Positions 15,867-25,229 of a DNA stretch of 64,000 nucleotides are shown piece after piece; the stretch's first letter is position 1, and each line of letters begins with the position of its first letter. The position numbers and the translations under genes are program-made. The stretch is from Gaetbulibacter sp. S0825. GTDB taxonomy: Bacteria > Bacteroidota > Bacteroidia > Flavobacteriales > Flavobacteriaceae. The notes under the pieces are model-generated. The model was given only the letters and a program-made list of their open reading frames with translations. It did not search any database and had not been told where the DNA came from. The stretch spans positions 1,488,001 to 1,552,000 of the forward strand of contig NZ_JAATJT010000001.1 of NCBI RefSeq assembly GCF_011777505.1, read 5' to 3'.

Positions 15867-18302
15867 ATGAATGAAGATTTTAATATTAATGAGTTGCCTT
15901 CTAATTTCGATATTAAAAGCTTTTTATTTAAAGTTTTAAATTATTGGTATTTATTTGTATTAGCTCTTATAATTGGGTTTACCATTGCGTATTTTAAAAA
16001 TGCCAGAATGCAAAATGAGTATGTTTTGGATTCTTTAATATCTGTAGAAAACGACCAAAACCCTTTTTTTACATCCAACACCAGTATTTCTTTTAATTAT
16101 GGAGGTATTACTGATAAAGTTCAAACCGTAATTACCACTTTAAAAACAAGAAATCATAATGAAAAGGTGGTAGATTCTTTACAATACTACCTACAGTATT
16201 TAACACAAGGAAAATATTGGATGGATGAGGTTTATAAAAGTGCACCTTTTAAACTTGAGTTAGATACATCTAAACCACAAATTCTTAACAAACTAATTTC
16301 TATAAAATTTACGAGTAATGATACTTTTGAGGTTTCGGTAAATTTTGAGTCAGAGAGTGGCACAGGACAAGTCTATGCAACTAAAGAATATCTAGGGTTA
16401 TTACTTCCTCAAGGTCAATTTGTTAAAACTTATAAAGTTGGAGAAGCAATAGAGGCTCCTTTTTTTAACGGTAAAATTGTTTTGAGGAATGAAAATCCTA
16501 TGCAAATTGGTAAAGAGTATTTCATCAATTTCCTCAATTTCGATAGTATTGTTAATCAGTATAAAAGCTGGTTAAATGTAGCTTCAAGGCCAGTGGGCTC
16601 ATCAATCTTAAGCCTTAGTTTGAGGGGTACAAACAAATCTAAAATTGTAGATTATTTAAATGCAACAGTTGCAATTTTGCAAAAAAGCCAACTAGAACGC
16701 AAAAACCTCTATGCTACCAACACTATTAAATTTATAGAAGATAGGATGAGTGTTGTTGGTGACTCACTAAAGAATGTGGAGGATGAATTAAATAAATTTA
16801 GAAGTAAGAATAAAATTTTTAATGTAGACCAAGAGAGCGGAAGGGTTTCAGACAAATTAAGAGACTATGAGGCGATGGAGAACGATCTAAACATTAAAAT
16901 ATCCTACTTGAATTCTCTTCAAACTTATTTAGAAACGCAAACAGATTATACTAAAATTACTGCGCCAACAAGTGTTGGAATTCAAGAAGCTAATATTGTA
17001 GGTAGTGCACGGAGAATAATAGATTTGGCTATAGTACGTCAAAAGTTAGAATATACAACTCGAGAAAGCTCAGAACAGTTTAGGAATATTGATAGACAAA
17101 TTGATGCCGAAAAAAACGTATTATTAGAAACACTTAAAGAGACAAAAAAGACTTTTGGTATTCAATTAAATCAGATTAATAGATCTATGGCTAGTTTACA
17201 ATCTACGTTAAGTAAACTGCCAATAGATCAACAAGAGTATTTAAAAATACAGCGACGATTTAATATAAGTGAAAATGTTTACAACGTATTTCAAACTAAA
17301 CGTAGTGAAGCATCAGTAGTTAAAGCAGCCAATATCTCTGATATTAATGTGATAGATGAAGCTAAAGATATTGGAGTAGGTCCAATTGGACCAAATAAAC
17401 GATTAAATTATCTTATTGCACTATTTGTAGGATTTTCAATTCCATTTGTAATTATTGTTTTTATAGCCTTTTTTGATAATAGTTTTCATAGCGTTTCAGA
17501 TATTGAGAGACTGTCTAAAATTCCTGTTTTAGGTATTATTGGTAAATATAGAAGGGAAGGGAGTTTAGCAGTGTATGATAGTCCAAAATCAGCAATTTCA
17601 GAAGCTTTTAGAGCTATTAGGTCTAGTTTAAAATTTATTTATAAAAACCAAAAAGGAGAAGGTTCCAAAACGGTTTTGGTTACTTCTTCTGTTAGTGGTG
17701 AAGGGAAAACGTTTTGCGCCATAAACATAGCAACTGTTTTTGCATTATCAAACAAGAAGACTGTTTTAGTTGGACTTGATTTGCGAAAGCCTAAAATATC
17801 TAAAGATTTTAATCTTAAAAACGATTTAGGTGTTGTAGATTATTTGATAGATTCTAAAAATTTAGAAGATGTCATTCAACCTACTCATATTGATAATTTA
17901 GATATCATTTTATCAGGATCTATTCCTCCAAATCCATCAGAATTATTGATGAGTGATGAAATGGATGTGTTTATTGAGAAATTAAAAGAAACCTATGATA
18001 TTATAGTTTTAGACACGCCTCCTTTAGGTTTAGTGACCGATGCTATTGAGTTAGTTGATTATGCAGATGCGACACTATATCTTGTAAGGCAAAATTATAC
18101 TAAGAAAGACATGTTGACTGTTATTAACGACAAGTATAAAAAAGGAGAGATTAAAAATATAAGCTTCGTTCTTAACTATTACAAACATAAAAAGCGACAA
18201 GGCTATGGTTATGGCTACGGTTATGGCTATGGTTATCACGATAATGAAGAAGATAAAAATATCTTAAGTAAAATAAGTTCTATATTTAAACGTAAATCCT
18301 AA
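15867..18302 (+). CDS. wzc: Wzc-like polysaccharide co-polymerase and bacterial tyrosine kinase
   Basis: An inner-membrane protein of 811 residues from ATG 15867; GTG 15861 is an alternative start 2 residues longer. A Wzz-type chain-length domain lies between membrane helices at about 25-45 and about 510-535, with coiled coils between. The cytoplasmic BY-kinase has Walker A SGEGKT (about 610-615), a Walker A' stretch LVGLDLRKPKI, and Walker B VLDTPPLGLVTDA. The tail carries six consecutive Gly-Tyr pairs (about 779-790), the likely autophosphorylation cluster. It would set polymer length and gate export through the Wza-like pore. Confidence 0.95.
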   Translation: MNEDFNINELPSNFDIKSFLFKVLNYWYLFVLALIIGFTIAYFKNARMQNEYVLDSLISVENDQNPFFTSNTSISFNYGGITDKVQTVITTLKTRNHNEKVVDSLQYYLQYLTQGKYWMDEVYKSAPFKLELDTSKPQILNKLISIKFTSNDTFEVSVNFESESGTGQVYATKEYLGLLLPQGQFVKTYKVGEAIEAPFFNGKIVLRNENPMQIGKEYFINFLNFDSIVNQYKSWLNVASRPVGSSILSLSLRGTNKSKIVDYLNATVAILQKSQLERKNLYATNTIKFIEDRMSVVGDSLKNVEDELNKFRSKNKIFNVDQESGRVSDKLRDYEAMENDLNIKISYLNSLQTYLETQTDYTKITAPTSVGIQEANIVGSARRIIDLAIVRQKLEYTTRESSEQFRNIDRQIDAEKNVLLETLKETKKTFGIQLNQINRSMASLQSTLSKLPIDQQEYLKIQRRFNISENVYNVFQTKRSEASVVKAANISDINVIDEAKDIGVGPIGPNKRLNYLIALFVGFSIPFVIIVFIAFFDNSFHSVSDIERLSKIPVLGIIGKYRREGSLAVYDSPKSAISEAFRAIRSSLKFIYKNQKGEGSKTVLVTSSVSGEGKTFCAINIATVFALSNKKTVLVGLDLRKPKISKDFNLKNDLGVVDYLIDSKNLEDVIQPTHIDNLDIILSGSIPPNPSELLMSDEMDVFIEKLKETYDIIVLDTPPLGLVTDAIELVDYADATLYLVRQNYTKKDMLTVINDKYKKGEIKNISFVLNYYKHKKRQGYGYGYGYGYGYHDNEEDKNILSKISSIFKRKS
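18201..18236 (+). repeat. Six tandem GGYTAY hexamers in the kinase tyrosine tail
   Basis: Bases 18201-18236 consist of six uninterrupted copies of a GGCTAT/GGTTAT/GGCTAC hexamer, each encoding Gly-Tyr. Gain or loss of a unit would stay in frame and change only the number of phosphorylatable tyrosines. Confidence 0.9.
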
Positions 18303-18308
18303 ATCTTT

Positions 18309-18893
18309 TTGATTACTAAGTCCCAAATAAAGTTAAAAAGAGTTTTCGATATTTTATTAGCACTTGTTTTAATTCCAATTATTATTATTCCGCTAATAAT
18401 ATTCTTAATTCTTGCTGCTTTAGAAACTAGATTATCTGGTTTGTTTAAGCAGGATCGTGTTGGTCAGTACGGAAAAATCTTTAAAATATATAAAATAAGA
18501 ACCTTGAAAAAAGGTAATCATGAGTTAGGTCAATTGGATACGTATGCAGCCCCTTTTGGGAAATTTTTGAGACACTATAAATTAGACGAATTACCACAAT
18601 TATTCAATGTACTTTTTGGTGATATGAGTTTTGTTGGACCTAGACCAGATATTGTTGGTTTTGCAGATAAATTACAAGGAGAAGACCGAATTATTTTGAA
18701 GATAAAACCAGGGGTAACTGGGCCAGCAACTTTAAAATATAAAGACGAAGAAGCCATATTAGCCTTACAAGACGACCCAGAAAATTACAATAGAACGATT
18801 ATTTGGGTAGATAAGGTTGAAATCAATAAAAAGTACGTGAAAAATTGGAGTTTTTACTTAGATTTGAAGTATATAGTGCAATCAATTTTTTAG
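18309..18893 (+). CDS. Initiating sugar-phosphate transferase (short WbaP/PglC-type PGT)
   Basis: A monotopic phosphoglycosyl transferase of 194 residues that moves a sugar-1-phosphate from a UDP-sugar to undecaprenyl phosphate, the first committed step of glycan assembly. It has one N-terminal re-entrant hydrophobic segment (13-35), then QDRVGQYGKIFKIYKIRTLK, the catalytic Asp-Glu of LDELPQLFNVLFGDMSF, and VGPRPD. It lacks the extra membrane domain found in the second initiating enzyme at 52993. The start is TTG 18309, 6 bp after the kinase stop; there is no in-frame ATG near. Confidence 0.92.
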   Translation: MITKSQIKLKRVFDILLALVLIPIIIIPLIIFLILAALETRLSGLFKQDRVGQYGKIFKIYKIRTLKKGNHELGQLDTYAAPFGKFLRHYKLDELPQLFNVLFGDMSFVGPRPDIVGFADKLQGEDRIILKIKPGVTGPATLKYKDEEAILALQDDPENYNRTIIWVDKVEINKKYVKNWSFYLDLKYIVQSIF

Positions 18894-18900
18894 TTAGCTA

Positions 18901-20193
18901 ATGAATTCAAAAGATAAAATTACCATTATTGGTTTGGGATACGTCGGACTTCCTTTGGCGGTAGAATTTGCCAAAAAGTATCACGTTATAGGGTTTGATA
19001 TTAATGAAACTCGAATTGCTGAGTTAAGGCAAGGAAAAGATAAAACCCTAGAGGTTGAAGATGAAGATTTAAAATCAGTATTGATCAATAATATCGATGA
19101 GGATAAAGGGCTATATATTACATCAAATCCAGCAGATTTAGAGTCTTCTAACATTTATATTGTTACTGTGCCAACACCAACAGATGATTTACATAAACCA
19201 ATTTTGACACCATTGGTAAAGGCTAGTGAAGCAATTGGGAAAGTACTGAATTCTGGAGATATAGTTATCTACGAGTCTACCGTATACCCTGGATTAACCG
19301 AAGATGTTTGCGTACCCATATTAGCAAAGGAATCCGGATTACTATTCAACAAAGACTTTTTTGCAGGATATTCGCCAGAACGAATTAACCCAGGAGATAA
19401 AAAACATACCGTTACTAAAATATTAAAAGTCACCTCTGGATCAACACCAGAGATTGCAAAGCGAGTTGACGATTTATACAAATCGGTTATTACTGCAGGA
19501 ACACATTTAGCGCCTTCAATAAAAGTTGCTGAAGCTGCAAAAGTTATCGAAAACTCTCAAAGAGATATCAATATCGCCTTTGTAAATGAGTTGTCAAAGA
19601 TTTTTAGATTATTAGATATAGATACTAAAGCAGTACTAGAAGCCGCAGGCACTAAATGGAATTTTATAAAATTCACACCTGGTTTGGTTGGTGGACACTG
19701 TATAGGTGTCGATCCTTATTATTTAGCTCAAAAAGCCATAGAGTCTGGGTATGACCCTGAAATTATTTTGGCTGGAAGAAAAATGAACGACAGTATGGGA
19801 AGTTATGTTGCTCAAGAAACTGTGAAGATGATGATTAAGAAAGGCGCAACCATTAAAGGTGCTAACACTCTAGTTTTAGGAATCACATTTAAAGAGAATT
19901 GTCCAGACATTCGTAACTCAAGAGTTATTGATATTATTCGTGAGTTTGAAACCTATCATGTAAATGTAGATGTATATGATCCTTGGGCTTCAAAAGAAGA
20001 AGTAAAGCACGAGTATAATTTAGATTTAATGACTTCAACTAATGAATTAAGAGATAATTATGATGCTATTATTTTAGCAGTATCACATAACGAATTTTTA
20101 GAGTTGGATATACCTTCATTAAAATCAGATATAGGAGTGATTTTTGATGTAAAATCACTATTACCAAAACAAATTGTAGACGCAAGATTATAA
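18901..20193 (+). CDS. tviB: UDP-N-acetylhexosamine 6-dehydrogenase, TviB/WbpA-like
   Basis: Nucleotide-sugar dehydrogenase of 430 residues. Seen: the NAD-binding GLGYVGLPLA (11-20), the YESTVYPGLTED stretch, and the catalytic cysteine in GGHCIGVDPYYL (Cys267). The last two are the form found in TviB/WbpA/WbpO enzymes that oxidise UDP-GlcNAc or UDP-GalNAc, rather than in UDP-glucose dehydrogenases. The next gene overlaps its stop and encodes the matching C4-epimerase, so UDP-GalNAcA or UDP-GlcNAcA is the likely product, as in Vi antigen synthesis. Substrate assignment is by family inference. Confidence 0.9.
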   Translation: MNSKDKITIIGLGYVGLPLAVEFAKKYHVIGFDINETRIAELRQGKDKTLEVEDEDLKSVLINNIDEDKGLYITSNPADLESSNIYIVTVPTPTDDLHKPILTPLVKASEAIGKVLNSGDIVIYESTVYPGLTEDVCVPILAKESGLLFNKDFFAGYSPERINPGDKKHTVTKILKVTSGSTPEIAKRVDDLYKSVITAGTHLAPSIKVAEAAKVIENSQRDINIAFVNELSKIFRLLDIDTKAVLEAAGTKWNFIKFTPGLVGGHCIGVDPYYLAQKAIESGYDPEIILAGRKMNDSMGSYVAQETVKMMIKKGATIKGANTLVLGITFKENCPDIRNSRVIDIIREFETYHVNVDVYDPWASKEEVKHEYNLDLMTSTNELRDNYDAIILAVSHNEFLELDIPSLKSDIGVIFDVKSLLPKQIVDARL

Positions 20194-21170
20194 TGTACAC
20201 ACATAAATACCATAACGAAGACTTAAGTAACTACTCTTTTTTAATTACAGGAGGAGCAGGTTTTATAGGCTCAAACATTCTTGAATATCTATTAAAAAAT
20301 AATGCAAAACTTGTAAGAGTATTGGATAATTTTTCTAATGGATTTAGAGAAAATCTTGAAGAGTTTCAAAGCAATCCAGCATTTGAGCTTCTAGAAGGTG
20401 ATATACGCGATTTACAAACTTGTAAAGATGCCATGAAAGGTATCGATTATGTATCGCATCAAGCTGCATTAGGTTCTGTACCACGATCTATTAACGATCC
20501 AAACACGACCAACGATGTAAATATCACTGGGTTTTTAAATATGATGGTTGCCTTAAAGGATAGTGACACGGTAAAACGTATGGTCTATGCAGCATCCAGT
20601 TCGACCTATGGAGATAGTTTAACCTTACCTAAGGTAGAAGAGAATATTGGTAAACCTTTATCACCTTATGCGGTAACAAAGTATGTCAATGAGTTATATG
20701 CCGATGTATTTGGAAAAACCTATAATACAGATGTTATTGGGTTGCGTTACTTCAATATTTTTGGACCAAAACAAAGTCCAAAAGGCGCTTACGCTGCGGT
20801 AATTCCGTTATTCATGGAAGCTATTAAAAACGATGATTCAGCAACCATTAACGGTGATGGTGAACAAACAAGAGATTTTACTTTTGTAGAAAATGCAGTT
20901 CAAGCCAATATAAAAGGCTTTTTTGCACCAAAAGAAGCAGCCAACGAAGTGTTTAATATTGCCTGTGGCGAACGTATAAGTGTCAATTATTTATGGGAAC
21001 ATATCAACAATGCAGCATCTAAAAACGTTAAAGTTATATATGGACCATCAAGACAAGGCGATGTTAGAGATTCTTTAGCAGATATTTCTAAAGCAGAAAA
21101 ATTAATGGGCTATAAGCCTGAGTTTACAGTTAGAGACGGTTTAAAAATTACTTGGGATTGTTTTAAGTAA
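20193..21170 (+). CDS. tviC: UDP-HexNAc(A) C4-epimerase, TviC/WbpP-like SDR
   Basis: Extended short-chain dehydrogenase of 325 residues. It has GGAGFIGS (20-27) for NAD, SSTYGD, and the catalytic Tyr159 and Lys163 in SPYAVTKYVNELYA. RYFNIFGPKQSPKGAYAAVIP matches the WbpP/TviC group, which accepts N-acetylated UDP-hexosamines or their uronic acids. Its ATG overlaps the dehydrogenase stop by one base. It probably interconverts the gluco and galacto forms of the uronic acid donor. A 153-bp gap follows, the largest in the locus. Confidence 0.9.
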   Translation: MYTHKYHNEDLSNYSFLITGGAGFIGSNILEYLLKNNAKLVRVLDNFSNGFRENLEEFQSNPAFELLEGDIRDLQTCKDAMKGIDYVSHQAALGSVPRSINDPNTTNDVNITGFLNMMVALKDSDTVKRMVYAASSSTYGDSLTLPKVEENIGKPLSPYAVTKYVNELYADVFGKTYNTDVIGLRYFNIFGPKQSPKGAYAAVIPLFMEAIKNDDSATINGDGEQTRDFTFVENAVQANIKGFFAPKEAANEVFNIACGERISVNYLWEHINNAASKNVKVIYGPSRQGDVRDSLADISKAEKLMGYKPEFTVRDGLKITWDCFK

Positions 21171-21236
21171 ATTTCTTAATATAATCTTCAATAGAATAAA
21201 GATTCTTATTTATTATCTTAGCCTTTTAAAACTTAA

Positions 21237-21257
21237 TTTCTTTACTTCATAAAGAAA
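21237..21257. other. Perfect 8-bp AT-rich hairpin in the largest gap of the locus
   Basis: TTTCTTTA (21237-21244) and TAAAGAAA (21250-21257) are perfect inverted repeats around CTTCA. They sit in the 153-bp gap (21171-21323) between the core-sugar genes and the ABC exporter. No U-run follows, so it is not a standard terminator. The gap has no TAnnTTTG promoter box and no open frame. It could be an attenuator, an RNA-processing site, or chance in AT-rich DNA. Confidence 0.35.
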
Positions 21258-21323
21258 ACCAGCATTTATTTACTGTTTTCACAAGTGGAATTTTATTAAA
21301 TTTAAATAACTAATATTTAAATA

Positions 21324-22163
21324 TTGAAAACTAGAATTTATAAAAAGGAGAACAGACTAAGTATTTTACAACTTTTTAAAGATAGTTTAAAAGATATTTA
21401 TAACTCTAGATTTCTAGCTAGGCAGCTAGCCGAAAGAGACATTAAGGCACAATACAGGCAATCTTATTTAGGGATTTTATGGGCTTTTATACAACCATTG
21501 GCAACTGCATTTGTCTGGATATTTTTAACTAGTAGTGGTACCATAAATTTATCTGATACAGGAATACCTTACCCTTTATATGCATTTTCTGGTACACTAA
21601 TATGGTCTATAATAATAGCATCCATAAATTCGCCAATGCAGAGTACAAATGCTGCTAGAGGCATATTAACTAAAATCAATTTTCCTAAGGAAGCATTAAT
21701 TGTTTCTGGTATTTATAAATTATTATTTAACAGCTCAATTAAAGTCATACTCTTAGTATTATTTGTATTTATATATGGCGTTGGTTTTCATTGGAGTTTA
21801 TTAGCATTGCCATTAGTAATTTTTGGTGCAATTCTTTTTGGTACAACTTTAGGTTTGTTTATCACGCCAATTGGACTTCTATATAAAGATGTAAGCAAGC
21901 TTATATCATTTGGAATGCAATTTTTAATGTATGTAACACCAGTAGTATATGCCATTCCTAAAGACGGATTAATGAACACCATAATGAACTGGAACCCCAT
22001 TACACCTATTGTGTTAACTGCTCGTGATATGGTAGTTGGTTCTTCTCCAGATTATTTGTTTTATTTTTTAATGGTTTTAGTAGTATGTATTCCTTTTTTA
22101 TTAATCGGATTAGCACTATATCGTATTTCTATTCCTATTATTGTTGAACGATTAAGCGCTTAG
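21324..22163 (+). CDS. wzm: Polysaccharide ABC exporter permease, Wzm-like
   Basis: ABC-2 type membrane protein of 279 residues with about six transmembrane helices. The N-terminal stretch LAERDIKAQYRQSYLGILWAF and the following PLATAFVWIF are typical of Wzm/TagG/KpsM permeases that carry lipid-linked polysaccharide across the inner membrane. The start is TTG 21324 (KTRIYKKENRLS). It is followed after one base by the ATPase gene. Such an exporter moves finished glycans, which contrasts with the Wzy-like enzyme at 50575. Confidence 0.93.
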   Translation: MKTRIYKKENRLSILQLFKDSLKDIYNSRFLARQLAERDIKAQYRQSYLGILWAFIQPLATAFVWIFLTSSGTINLSDTGIPYPLYAFSGTLIWSIIIASINSPMQSTNAARGILTKINFPKEALIVSGIYKLLFNSSIKVILLVLFVFIYGVGFHWSLLALPLVIFGAILFGTTLGLFITPIGLLYKDVSKLISFGMQFLMYVTPVVYAIPKDGLMNTIMNWNPITPIVLTARDMVVGSSPDYLFYFLMVLVVCIPFLLIGLALYRISIPIIVERLSA

Positions 22164-22164
22164 T

Positions 22165-23373
22165 ATGAAAGAGAAGGAAGTTTTAGTAAAAGTAGAAGGC
22201 TTAAGTAAAAAATTCTGTAAAGATCTTAAAACCAGTTTGTGGTATGGTGTTAAAGATTTAGTTAGTGGTATTCGCGGAAACTCATTAGAAAGAACACTGC
22301 GACCTAAAGAGTTCTGGGCTATACAAGATATTAATTTTGAGTTAAGAAGGGGTGAGTGTTTAGGGCTTATAGGTCATAATGGAGCGGGGAAATCTACACT
22401 TTTAAAAATACTTAATGGCTTGATAAATCCTGATGCTGGAAGCGTTACTATCAAGGGTCGAGTAGGTGCTTTAATAGAATTAGGAGCAGGTTTTAACCCT
22501 ATTTTAAGCGGACGCGAAAACATTTATAATAATGGAGCAGTTTTAGGTTTTACACGAAAAGAAATAGATGAAAAATTAAACGCCATAATTGAATTTGCAG
22601 AATTAGAAGAATTTATAGATATGCCAGTGCAGCATTATAGTTCTGGTATGAACGTTCGTTTAGGTTTTGCAGTGGCAGCACAAATGGAACCTGATGTGCT
22701 AATAGTTGATGAGGTTCTGGCAGTAGGCGATTTAGGATTTATTTTAAAATGTTTTAAAGCTATAGATACTATTTTGCCCAAAACAGCAGTTATTTTCGTG
22801 TCTCATAATATGCCAATGATATCTAGGATTTGTAATCAAGTTATTTTATTGAGTAAAGGTAAAGCTGAATTCCAAGGAGAAAATGTATCTAAAGGTATAG
22901 ATTTATACTATAATTCTTTTTTAACAAATGAAGACTCAGATGTTGTATTCACAGATAATTCTTTGGAATTAGTAAATGCTAGTTTAGAAAATGTAAAAAA
23001 AGAAAATGGGATTTATAAAATTAATTGGGGAGATACTATAGATTTAAAGTTTACTATTAAAAACTTTAGCTTAAAAAAGATGCCTTTTATAAGTTTTGCT
23101 ATTTATGATAAGGAGCAAAGAGGAATAGCTGAGGTATTTCCAGAAAATCAAATTTTAAAGGATATTGAACCAAATAGTGAAATTGATTTTCATTTTGTAT
23201 TTAGAAATTTAAACCTGTCAAAAGGCATTTATAATATTACTTTTAGTGCATCAGAAGCTTATTCTAAAAACAGCTATTATAAGATTCATAAAGCTATTAC
23301 AATACAAGTGGAACATGATAAACAAATTTGGACTTCATTTTTAATTGATTCTGAATTAAAACAAGTTATTTAA
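22165..23373 (+). CDS. wzt: Polysaccharide ABC exporter ATPase, Wzt-like with C-terminal domain
   Basis: ABC ATPase of 402 residues. Walker A is GHNGAGKST (70-78), the signature region is HYSSGMNVRLGFAVA, and Walker B is VLIVDEVLAVGD. The roughly 140-residue extension after residue 260 is beta-rich (ISFAIYDKEQRGIAEVFPEN). It resembles the Wzt C-terminal carbohydrate-binding domain that, in studied systems, recognises a terminal modification on the glycan. An FkbM methyltransferase gene begins at the next base after the stop and could make that cap. Confidence 0.93.
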   Translation: MKEKEVLVKVEGLSKKFCKDLKTSLWYGVKDLVSGIRGNSLERTLRPKEFWAIQDINFELRRGECLGLIGHNGAGKSTLLKILNGLINPDAGSVTIKGRVGALIELGAGFNPILSGRENIYNNGAVLGFTRKEIDEKLNAIIEFAELEEFIDMPVQHYSSGMNVRLGFAVAAQMEPDVLIVDEVLAVGDLGFILKCFKAIDTILPKTAVIFVSHNMPMISRICNQVILLSKGKAEFQGENVSKGIDLYYNSFLTNEDSDVVFTDNSLELVNASLENVKKENGIYKINWGDTIDLKFTIKNFSLKKMPFISFAIYDKEQRGIAEVFPENQILKDIEPNSEIDFHFVFRNLNLSKGIYNITFSASEAYSKNSYYKIHKAITIQVEHDKQIWTSFLIDSELKQVI

Positions 23374-24159
23374 ATGAAGATAAAACTTTTAAAAAAAGCA
23401 ATTAATAGTATACTAAGAAAATTTGGATTCACTATTGTGAATGTTAACAGATTTGAAGTTCAGGATGCAACACCAAAAACTTTTTTTGAAAAGGCTAATT
23501 TGCTTGATGGTTTTTATAACTTCTTAAAAAATCAACAATACGAGCCAATAACTATTTACGATATTGGGGCAAACAAAGGCTCTTGGACAGCTGGTTGCTT
23601 AGAGTTTTTCCCTGATACGACTTACTATTTGTTTGAACCTCAAATAAATTTAAAGAAAGATATAGACACACTTTTTTTAAATAAAAAAAACATTCAATTG
23701 TTCTCAGTTGGTGTAGGAAATGCCAACGGAGAACTTTTATTCACAATTCGTGAAAGGGATGATAGTTGTACATTTATACTTTCTGAATCTGAAGCTAAGC
23801 AGCAAGGTTTGAAGCAGATAAAAGTGCCAATAGTTCAATTGGATAGTTTTGTAGTTGAAAATAAATTAATGCCTCCATCAATACTAAAAATTGATGCAGA
23901 AGGATTTGATATAGAAGTATTACAAGGAGCAAAAAAACTGATGCAGAATGCTGAAATAATTATGATTGAAGTTGGAGTTGTAAACAAAATATTCAAAAAT
24001 TCTGCTTTAAATGTAATGAAATATTTAGATGAAGCAGGTTTTAGGTTTTTTGATATAACAGATTTAAATAGGCCTTTTGAAAATAAGGCGTTATGGCTTT
24101 GCGAGTTTGTGTTTATAAAGAAAAACGGTGTTCTTGATAAAGATTACTTAAATAAATGA
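23374..24159 (+). CDS. FkbM-family SAM-dependent methyltransferase
   Basis: A 261-residue protein with a SAM-binding stretch (TIYDIGANKGSWTAG, about 60-75) and the FkbM signature PSILKIDAEGFDIEVLQGA followed by IIMIEVG. FkbM-type enzymes make sugar O-methyl ethers in many surface glycans. It touches the Wzt stop and overlaps the DegT aminotransferase start by ATGA, so it is translationally coupled on both sides. Its position beside a Wzt with a binding domain suggests, but does not prove, a chain-terminating methylation. Confidence 0.85.
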   Translation: MKIKLLKKAINSILRKFGFTIVNVNRFEVQDATPKTFFEKANLLDGFYNFLKNQQYEPITIYDIGANKGSWTAGCLEFFPDTTYYLFEPQINLKKDIDTLFLNKKNIQLFSVGVGNANGELLFTIRERDDSCTFILSESEAKQQGLKQIKVPIVQLDSFVVENKLMPPSILKIDAEGFDIEVLQGAKKLMQNAEIIMIEVGVVNKIFKNSALNVMKYLDEAGFRFFDITDLNRPFENKALWLCEFVFIKKNGVLDKDYLNK

Positions 24160-25229
24160 TAAGAGTTACTAAAACATTTTTGCCACCACAAGAAGAGTAT
24201 CAGGCTATTTTAAAAAAAGCTTGGGATTCAGGCTGGATAACCAATAGAGGTGTTTTAATAAAAGAATTAGAAGAAAAGTTAAAAAACTATTTACAAGTCC
24301 CAAATATTATTGCAACTACAAATGGAACATTACCACTTCAAATTGCCATTAAAGCTTTAGGGCTAAAAGGCGAAATAATAACAACACCATTTAGTTATGT
24401 AGCTACAACATCTAGTATTGTTTGGGAGGGCTGCTCACCAGTTTTTGTAGATATTCATCCTGAATATTTAACTATTGATGAGACAAAAATTGAAGCAGCA
24501 ATTACTTCAAAAACAACAGCAATATTAGCCACTCATGTATTTGGAAATCCATGTGATGTGGAAACAATTCAAACCATTGCTAAAAAGCACAATTTAAAAG
24601 TGATTTATGATGCTGCACATTGTTTTGGAGTTACTTATAAGAATCAATCCATATTTAAATTTGGTGATATAAGCACCTGTAGTTTTCACGCAACTAAATT
24701 ATTTCACACAGGAGAAGGAGGGGCAATGTTTACCAATTCTGAGGAAATTCATGACATTTTGTTTTATCAGCACAATTTTGGACATCAAGGTCCAGAAAGC
24801 ATCCAAGGCATAGGTATTAATGCTAAAATGAGTGAGTTACAAGCTGCTTTGGGCTTGTCAGTGTTACCTTATTTGGACATTATTATGAATGAAAGAAGAA
24901 GTGTTGTAAATCAATATAATGAAACTATAGATTTCTCAAAAATTACTACCTTTAAATTAAGGGGTAATACCAATTGGAATTATAGTTATTATCCAATTCT
25001 ATTTAAGGATGAAACAGTGTTGTTAAAAGTTCAGGCGAAACTGATTGAAAACAATATTATACCGAGACGTTATTTTTATCCCTCACTAAACACTCTTGAT
25101 TATATAAATAGTAAGACTATAAATATTTCAGAATCTATTGCTTCTAGAGTATTATGCTTGCCTTTATATGTTGGTCTTAAAAAAGAAGAAACAGATAAAA
25201 TCGTAGAAATAATCAACATAAATGTATAA
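24156..25229 (+). CDS. DegT/DnrJ/EryC1 PLP-dependent sugar aminotransferase
   Basis: A 357-residue enzyme with all catalytic residues of the family: Asp152 and His155 in DAAHCFG, and the PLP-binding Lys181 in SFHATKLFHTGEGGA. TTNGTLPLQIAIKALG provides phosphate-binding residues. It should aminate a keto-sugar nucleotide at C3 or C4. No matching 4,6-dehydratase is in the window, so the substrate is unknown. It overlaps the FkbM gene by 4 bp and the WbqC gene by 1 bp. Confidence 0.9.
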   Translation: MIRVTKTFLPPQEEYQAILKKAWDSGWITNRGVLIKELEEKLKNYLQVPNIIATTNGTLPLQIAIKALGLKGEIITTPFSYVATTSSIVWEGCSPVFVDIHPEYLTIDETKIEAAITSKTTAILATHVFGNPCDVETIQTIAKKHNLKVIYDAAHCFGVTYKNQSIFKFGDISTCSFHATKLFHTGEGGAMFTNSEEIHDILFYQHNFGHQGPESIQGIGINAKMSELQAALGLSVLPYLDIIMNERRSVVNQYNETIDFSKITTFKLRGNTNWNYSYYPILFKDETVLLKVQAKLIENNIIPRRYFYPSLNTLDYINSKTINISESIASRVLCLPLYVGLKKEETDKIVEIININV

